Shown here one piece after another: positions 5,937-9,741 of a stretch of 9,741 nt of DNA. The stretch comes from Candidatus Nealsoniibacteriota bacterium (GTDB lineage Bacteria; Patescibacteriota; Minisyncoccia; Minisyncoccales; PWPS01): contig PWPS01000060.1 in assembly GCA_003557065.1 (NCBI GenBank), positions 1-9,741 of the forward strand, given 5' to 3'. The position numbers were made by a program, and so were the translations under genes. The notes under the pieces were generated by a model. The model did no database searches. It saw nothing but the letters and a program-made list of their open reading frames with translations, and had not been told where the DNA came from. The first letter of the stretch is position 1; the number at the start of each line of letters is the position of its first letter.

Positions 5937-7166
5937 ATGAAATATCATATAGTAACCTACGGGTGCCAAATGAATAAGAATGACAGTGAGAGAATAGAAA
6001 GCTTGCTGGATCTGTCCGGTCATCAAAAAGACTCGGAAAATAATGCCGATGTCGTTATTATTAACGCCTGCTCCGTCAGAGGTCGTGTAGTGGATAAGAT
6101 AATGGGGAAAGTAAACAATCTTTCAAAAGACAAAACACTAATTCTTACAGGTTGCGTATTGCCGAAAGATAAACCCAAACTAATAGATAAATTCGACCAC
6201 ATTTTAGACGTTGAGGACTTGCCTCTTTGGGGTAAAAAGCTTAACTTTCTGAAGTCATTCGAAAAGGATGATTATTTTTCTATAAAAGCCGAAAGGAAAA
6301 AACCGATTGCTCATGTTCCGATAATGACAGGGTGCGACAACTTCTGTAGCTATTGTGCGGTTCCCTATGTCCGTGGTCGTGAAAGATCAAGGCCTGTTGA
6401 AGAAATACTGAAAGAGGTAAAACATTTAATTGAAAAAGACTTTAAGGAAATTTGGCTCCTGGGTCAAAATGTAAACTCTTACAATAAAGGAAATAGTCCG
6501 GATTTTTCCGATTTATTGGTAGAAATAAATCAGATTCCAGGAGATTTTTGGATTCGCTTTACCAGTTCTCATCCCAAAGATTTCTCGAAAAAATTAATAA
6601 AAGCAATGAAAGAGTGTGATAAGGTCCCGGAATATCTCAATCTTCCACTTCAATCCGGAGACAATGATGTTTTGAAATTGATGAATCGACCATATACGAG
6701 AGAAGATTATTTGAGGATTGTTAACGATCTAAGGAAAGAATTACCGGAAATAACGATATCCACCGATGTAATAGTGGGATTTCCGGGAGAAACGGAAAAG
6801 GCCTTCAAGAACACTCTAAAATTATTTGAAGAAGTACGCTTCGATATGGCTTATATCGCAAGATTTTCTCCACGACCACACACAAAGGCAGCTAAGATGG
6901 AAGAAATCATTCCCGAAGAAGTAAAAAAGGAAAGAGAAAAAGCGCTGACTGAAGTATTGAAAAAAACCGCCCTTGAGAAAAACAAGAAGAAAATCGGCAA
7001 GAAAATCCGTTATCTTACACTAAAGTATGAAGATGGAATCGATATCGGGAAAACCAGCTGCTATAAGACAATAAAAGTAGCTTCAAGCGATAAAGATATC
7101 GGTAATTTTAAAAAAGCAAAAATAATTAATGCTAACCATTTTGGATTAGAAGGCGCTCTTTTATGA
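5937..7166 (+). CDS. miaB: tRNA-2-methylthio-N6-dimethylallyladenosine synthase
   Basis: Radical SAM methylthiotransferase that converts i6A37 to ms2i6A37 in tRNAs reading UNN codons. It has 409 residues from ATG 5937 (the preceding in-frame TTG at 5934 is not needed), slightly shorter than the usual 440-470. The N-terminal methylthiotransferase domain carries the three ligands of the auxiliary 4Fe-4S cluster: C10 (YGCQMN), C45 (NACSVRG) and C73 (TGCVLP). The radical SAM domain has CDNFCSYC (C133, C137, C140) followed by AVPYVRGRERSRP, LPLQSGDNDVLKLMNRPYTREDYL (236-259) and a GFPGET motif (281-286). The SPRPHTKAAKM stretch (311-321) favours MiaB over MtaB or RimO. A compact TRAM-like tRNA-binding domain ends the protein. 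Its TGA overlaps the miaA start by 4 nt, so translational coupling is likely. GAAGGG at 5916-5921 is rather far for a Shine-Dalgarno. Confidence 0.93.
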   Translation: MKYHIVTYGCQMNKNDSERIESLLDLSGHQKDSENNADVVIINACSVRGRVVDKIMGKVNNLSKDKTLILTGCVLPKDKPKLIDKFDHILDVEDLPLWGKKLNFLKSFEKDDYFSIKAERKKPIAHVPIMTGCDNFCSYCAVPYVRGRERSRPVEEILKEVKHLIEKDFKEIWLLGQNVNSYNKGNSPDFSDLLVEINQIPGDFWIRFTSSHPKDFSKKLIKAMKECDKVPEYLNLPLQSGDNDVLKLMNRPYTREDYLRIVNDLRKELPEITISTDVIVGFPGETEKAFKNTLKLFEEVRFDMAYIARFSPRPHTKAAKMEEIIPEEVKKEREKALTEVLKKTALEKNKKKIGKKIRYLTLKYEDGIDIGKTSCYKTIKVASSDKDIGNFKKAKIINANHFGLEGALL

Positions 7167-8035
7167 AAAAATTAATTGTGATAACAGGTCCCACCGGTTC
7201 GGGTAAAACAAGCTTATCAATAAAATTAGCTTCTGAAATGGGTGGAGAAATAATATCCGCCGACAGCCGGCAAATCTACAAAGGAATGAATATCGGCACC
7301 GATAAGATTATGGATACTAAGGGAATCCCTCATCACATGATAGACATAATAAATCCCGATGAAGAGTTTACCGCTTTCAACTTTAAGGAAAGATCCAGAA
7401 AATTAATACATCAGATTCAAAATAGAGAAAAAACACCATTCCTTTGTGGAGGAACTTATTTTTATATTCAAGCCGCAGTCGACGGACTGGTGCTCCCGGA
7501 AGTTCCTCCGAATTGGTCTTTCAGAAAGAGGATGGAGAAATGCACAGCTAATCAACTTTTTCAAAAATTGAAAGAAAAAGATCCCGTTAGAGCAAAAAGT
7601 ATAGATAAAGAAAATAAAAGAAGATTAATAAGGGCTTTGGAGATAATAACGGAAACGGGCAAGCCCGTTCCCGAGTTGAAGAAAGATCCCTTACCTTATC
7701 CCGTTTTATTTTTGGGAGTAAAGAAAAAGCGAGAGAACTTATATAAGAAAATAAATGAAAGAGTTGAAGAAATGATTGAAAGGGGGTTGGAGAAAGAAGC
7801 TGAGAAAATAATATTCGAATATGAGAGAATCCCCAGGCAAACCATAGGATACGAAGAGTGGCGCGATTTTTTCTCAAGCAAAAAGAAGAAAAAGGAGGTT
7901 ATAAGCGAGATCAAAACACACACCAGACAATACGCAAAAAGACAAATGAATTGGTTTAAAAGAGACGAAAGGATAAAGTGGGTTAAAAACTATACTCAGG
8001 CTAAAAAAATAATGAACGAGTATATGAAAAAATAA
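7163..8035 (+). CDS. miaA: tRNA dimethylallyltransferase
   Basis: Transfers a dimethylallyl group from DMAPP to N6 of A37, the step before MiaB. It has 290 residues, close to the family's usual 300-315. Visible motifs are the P-loop GPTGSGKT (9-16), DSRQIYKGMNIGT (34-46) with catalytic Asp34, PHHMIDI (56-62), GGTYFYIQAAVDGL (96-109, where most homologues have GGTGLY), RRLIRALEI (153-161), RQTIGYEEW (225-233) and TRQYAKRQMNWFKRD (254-268). The start ATG 7163 overlaps the miaB TGA as ATGA, with GAAGG about 9 nt upstream as a good Shine-Dalgarno. Adjacent miaB and miaA complete the ms2i6A pathway, apart from the DMAPP supply, which is not encoded in this window. A strong terminator follows the TAA directly. 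Confidence 0.96.
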   Translation: MKKLIVITGPTGSGKTSLSIKLASEMGGEIISADSRQIYKGMNIGTDKIMDTKGIPHHMIDIINPDEEFTAFNFKERSRKLIHQIQNREKTPFLCGGTYFYIQAAVDGLVLPEVPPNWSFRKRMEKCTANQLFQKLKEKDPVRAKSIDKENKRRLIRALEIITETGKPVPELKKDPLPYPVLFLGVKKKRENLYKKINERVEEMIERGLEKEAEKIIFEYERIPRQTIGYEEWRDFFSSKKKKKEVISEIKTHTRQYAKRQMNWFKRDERIKWVKNYTQAKKIMNEYMKK

Positions 8036-8063
8036 AAAAGACTCGTTTTACGAGTCTTTTTTT
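8036..8063 (+). terminator. Bidirectional intrinsic terminator between miaA and the MraZ-like genes
   Basis: GACTCG (8040-8045) and CGAGTC (8051-8056) form a perfect stem around a TTTTA loop. The flanking A and T runs extend the stem and supply a U-tract in both directions. It ends miaBA on the plus strand. It also overlaps the last codon of the convergent MraZ-like gene, for which it serves equally well on the minus strand. Confidence 0.9.
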
Positions 8064-8305
8064 GAAACCATCAATCGCAGTCGATTGATTTTTATTATTC
8101 CATCACTACTTACGGAAACCTCTCTTTTACAAATAAATTTATTCTTCCTTAAAGAGGAGTTTCTCAACTTTGCAGCCCACGCATCTCTACTGCAAAGAAC
8201 AAAAATATCACTCTTCTCAAGAACAACCACCCTTTCCCCCGGATTAAAGGGTTCCCCCTCTCTTACAATTTCAATTTCGGATTGATTTCGGCGAATAATC
8301 CACAA
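8048..8305 (-). CDS. MraZ-like C-terminal fragment protein (second half of split gene)
   Basis: About 85 residues from TTG 8303-8305 (TTG at 8309-8311 is also possible). It follows the upstream MraZ-like ORF in the same frame, after a TGA at 8312-8314. Its opening, WIIRRNQSEIEIV, aligns with the strand of MraZ that normally reads like VVVVGRGDRFEIW, so it carries the end of the second AbrB-type repeat. It then adds a further repeat-like part: GERVVVLEKSDIFVLCSRDAW resembles GNEVVLCRIEDYFYLFSFERW in the first half, and VSVSSDGIIKINRLRL resembles LEVKNGRISVPKRMR. AAAGAGGTGA directly at the stop is a near-consensus Shine-Dalgarno, 7 nt before TTG 8305, which supports reinitiation and a separate protein. 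A recent nonsense mutation or read-through are alternatives. It ends in the bidirectional terminator. Confidence 0.6.
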   Translation of the reverse strand: MWIIRRNQSEIEIVREGEPFNPGERVVVLEKSDIFVLCSRDAWAAKLRNSSLRKNKFICKREVSVSSDGIIKINRLRLMVSKKDS

Positions 8306-8311
8306 ATCCAA

Positions 8312-8596
8312 TCACCTCTTTAAACGCCTCATTCTTTTGGGAACTGATATTCTTCCATTTTTAACTTCCAATCTTTCGGATCTGGAAAAAATAATACGCA
8401 TACACCGCCTATTTTCAGATCTTTCTTTTTTATTTCTTAGTTCTTCCCAGTAATTCCTCCACCTCTCAAAAGAAAATAAATAAAAATAATCTTCAATTCT
8501 ACAAAGAACTACCTCATTCCCTTCATAAGTATCAATCAAATGGCGAGGAAGAGAAAGTTTTCCATCCTTCATTCTTTTGACACTTATTCTAACCAA
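8312..8596 (-). CDS. MraZ-like transcriptional regulator, N-terminal part (94 aa)
   Basis: The layout matches MraZ, a DNA-binding regulator built of two SpoVT-AbrB-type repeats that normally heads the dcw cell-wall cluster. Repeat 1 is DGKLSLPRHLI (11-21), VVLCRIEDYFYLFSFERWRNYWEEL (29-53). Repeat 2 begins ERLEVKNGRISVPKRMRRL (74-92) and is then cut by TGA at 8312-8314, where MraZ homologues continue. The family's DxxxR DNA-contact motif is degenerate (DGKL, NGRI), so DNA specificity may differ. The start is TTG 8594-8596, supported by AAAGGGGGG (8605-8613) 8 nt upstream and by a promoter at 8625-8652. No mraW or ftsI neighbour is present here. The distant similarity is read by eye and needs a profile search. 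Confidence 0.6.
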   Translation of the reverse strand: MVRISVKRMKDGKLSLPRHLIDTYEGNEVVLCRIEDYFYLFSFERWRNYWEELRNKKERSENRRCMRIIFSRSERLEVKNGRISVPKRMRRLKR

Positions 8597-8624
8597 TCAA
8601 AACACCCCCCTTTCCACTTTGACG

Positions 8625-8652
8625 ATTCTATCAATATTGCTCGTTTTGTCAA
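8625..8652 (-). promoter_or_regulatory. Promoter of the MraZ-like genes (extended -10)
   Basis: On the minus strand TTGACA (8647-8652) is followed by 16 bp and TAGAAT (8625-8630), preceded by TGA. This is the same architecture as the thrS promoter. The predicted start is near 8618, leaving a 5' leader of about 20 nt that contains the Shine-Dalgarno. Confidence 0.7.
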
Positions 8653-8681
8653 TTTTTAAACTTAAATATCTCTTGACAAAA
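8644..8681. repeat. Inverted repeat TTTTGTCAA-N20-TTGACAAAA over both -35 boxes
   Basis: Perfect 9-bp arms lie at 8644-8652 and 8673-8681. Each arm contains the -35 hexamer of one of two divergent promoters. Further TTGACG copies lie at 8619-8624 and 8713-8718. The arms may be nothing more than two good -35 boxes, but the match runs three bases beyond the hexamers. Confidence 0.5.
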
Positions 8682-8700
8682 CCAGTTTATAATGTAAAAT
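8673..8700 (+). promoter_or_regulatory. Promoter of the surface protein gene
   Basis: TTGACA (8673-8678), a 16-bp spacer and TAAAAT (8695-8700) form a near-consensus promoter. The predicted start is about 8707, giving a leader of about 37 nt. A weaker TTGACG at 8713-8718 lacks a convincing -10. Confidence 0.65.
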
Positions 8701-8743
8701 TTAAACAATAGCTTGACGAAATGATTAAATAATTACTTAATTT

Positions 8744-9741
8744 ATGGAGGATAAACGCAAAAAAATAATAGCTATTGTGGTGGCATCGCTAGTGTTGGTG
8801 ATTTTGCTTTTTTTCGTTTTTAGAGGAGATAGAGATTTTACGAATCAAAGAGAAATGCTTCAACGGGCAGTAACCGAATATATTACGGAGACAGGTTGTT
8901 ATCCCGCTACGAGAGAAATTAAATTCGGAAACCCCTCCCCCATCGACTTTCAAAAGCTTTATCACAAACTTCCTGAAGATTTCGAAATAAGAAGCGACCT
9001 TTATTATTGGGTTACCCTTGACGGAAGAGCTTGGTTATCTCAAACGGATGTCCCGGAAATAGTTTCTGAAAACAATCTTCTGACCTACGATCGCGATGGA
9101 AGGCTTCGTTATTACCTTTATTATTACGAAAACGGAAAAGTTCAAAAAACAGAAACCAGAGAAAAACAGATAGATGTTTCCGATATAAGCTATGCTGTAT
9201 CGGAATCGGTCGGAAGGGGTCTTGAAACTCCACCTGCAAGCAATCTTTATGAAGGATATGAAAAGCATCGACCGATAATTAAAATAAGAAACAATCAAGA
9301 ATCCTTAACACTTCTTTCAATAATTAGAGAAGAAGAAATGAGGAGAACGCCAATCGGAAACCTGCTGGCAACAGTCGGCAGAATATTTACCAGAGAAGAA
9401 AATTGGTATGACATATATGGTTTTGATATTTACGGAGAGAAAATATCCGAAGGTGAATATCAAAAAATAGAAAATATTTTGGGCAGTGTCAGAGTCCACA
9501 CCGAAGATGAAAGAAGCTCTCATTGGGTTGATCTGATGAATCCGGTAGATGTCGGGGTTTGTTATGGTGTTGATTGGGAGGTTATAGATGTGGAACCGAT
9601 TGACCCTGTTGATCCCGGAATTATAACCCCGACCGACCCGATCACGGATCCCAGTCGCTATGACACCAGACTGGTTACGGTGAAAGGTGGTCCTAAAAAC
9701 AATCCTGCAGATTTTAGGGCTGTCATATCCTTCACGACTCA
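8744..9741 (+). CDS. Membrane-anchored surface protein, N-terminal part (3' truncated)
   Basis: The frame is open from ATG 8744 through the window end: 332 complete codons and no stop. A charged start (MEDKRKK) and one hydrophobic segment (about residues 8-27) indicate a signal anchor, with the rest outside the cell. Residues 31-60 contain REMLQRAVTEYITETGCYP, which recalls the helix and xGxYP turn of pseudopilin-like proteins, but there is no type IV prepilin cleavage motif. A mixed domain follows to about 280, containing only two Cys (C52, C273). Then comes a Pro/Asp/Thr linker (283-303, with repeats like DPVDPG and TDPITDP). RYDTRLVTVKGGPKNNP begins what may be an extracellular beta-sandwich domain that continues beyond the window. 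No Shine-Dalgarno precedes the ATG; the GGAGG lies within the first codons. The gene is divergent from the MraZ-like genes. Function unknown. Confidence 0.8.
   Translation, partial: MEDKRKKIIAIVVASLVLVILLFFVFRGDRDFTNQREMLQRAVTEYITETGCYPATREIKFGNPSPIDFQKLYHKLPEDFEIRSDLYYWVTLDGRAWLSQTDVPEIVSENNLLTYDRDGRLRYYLYYYENGKVQKTETREKQIDVSDISYAVSESVGRGLETPPASNLYEGYEKHRPIIKIRNNQESLTLLSIIREEEMRRTPIGNLLATVGRIFTREENWYDIYGFDIYGEKISEGEYQKIENILGSVRVHTEDERSSHWVDLMNPVDVGVCYGVDWEVIDVEPIDPVDPGIITPTDPITDPSRYDTRLVTVKGGPKNNPADFRAVISFTT

Noticed and set aside
5914..5937. Seven-codon ORF (MKGFNLN) overlapping the miaB start as TGATG
   Set aside because: Too short, without codon bias or an RNA hairpin. Probably chance.
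8312..8314. UGA recoded as glycine (SR1/Gracilibacteria code)
   Set aside because: dnaE, thrS, the 539-aa gene, miaB and miaA contain no internal TGA, and their glycines use GGN. miaB also ends at a TGA that overlaps miaA in the usual ATGA manner.
8603..8624. MraZ-box operator (TGGGN repeats) in the MraZ-like leader
   Set aside because: No TGGG repeats at 10-bp spacing are present. The G-run is better explained as the Shine-Dalgarno.
8746..8750. GGAGG just after ATG 8744 as a Shine-Dalgarno for a later start
   Set aside because: No start codon lies 5-10 nt downstream in frame, and ATG 8744 gives an ideal charged N-terminus before the membrane segment.
9012..9523. Minus-strand ORFs within the 3' region
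   Set aside because: They lie opposite the long open plus-strand frame of the surface protein, overlap one another and have no ribosome sites or recognisable motifs.

Overview
This AT-rich bacterial window has compact genes on both strands. Housekeeping genes (the dnaE end, thrS, miaB, miaA) alternate with poorly conserved secreted or membrane proteins. The ThrRS has no N-terminal TGS domain, DnaE ends just after its OB fold, and several surface proteins are unrecognisable. Together these suggest a reduced genome such as a Candidate Phyla Radiation (Patescibacteria) member. That placement is inference. The standard genetic code fits, because the long genes have no in-frame TGA.

Layout. 1-678 (+): 3' end of dnaE. 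733-2136 (-): a two-gene unit, a small acidic membrane-anchored protein followed by a secreted Cys-rich protein. It has its own promoter at about 2309-2337 and a terminator-like hairpin inside its leader. 2359-5857 (+): promoter, threonine-rich leader peptide, attenuator, thrS, then an unknown 539-residue multi-pass membrane protein 4 nt downstream. 5937-8035 (+): miaB and miaA overlapping by ATGA, closed by a strong bidirectional terminator. These two make ms2i6A37 in tRNA. 8048-8596 (-): a MraZ-like transcription-factor gene split in two by an in-frame TGA. 8597-8743: a divergent promoter region with an inverted repeat over both -35 boxes. 8744 to the end (+): a membrane-anchored surface protein that runs off the window.

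The most striking feature lies upstream of thrS. A strong promoter places the transcript start almost on an ATG that opens a 15-codon ORF, MYIAFQINVTTTTSL, with four consecutive Thr codons. Its stop codon sits in the loop of the first of three mutually exclusive RNA pairings: 1:2 (2429-2436 with 2444-2451), 2:3 (2444-2451 with 2471-2478, eight perfect pairs) and 3:4 (2471-2476 with 2483-2488, followed by a U-tract). This is the full logic of trp/his-type ribosome-mediated transcription attenuation, here controlling threonyl-tRNA synthetase. ThrS is classically controlled by translational autorepression in E. coli and by T-boxes in Firmicutes, so a Thr-codon attenuator on thrS in this kind of organism is probably undescribed.
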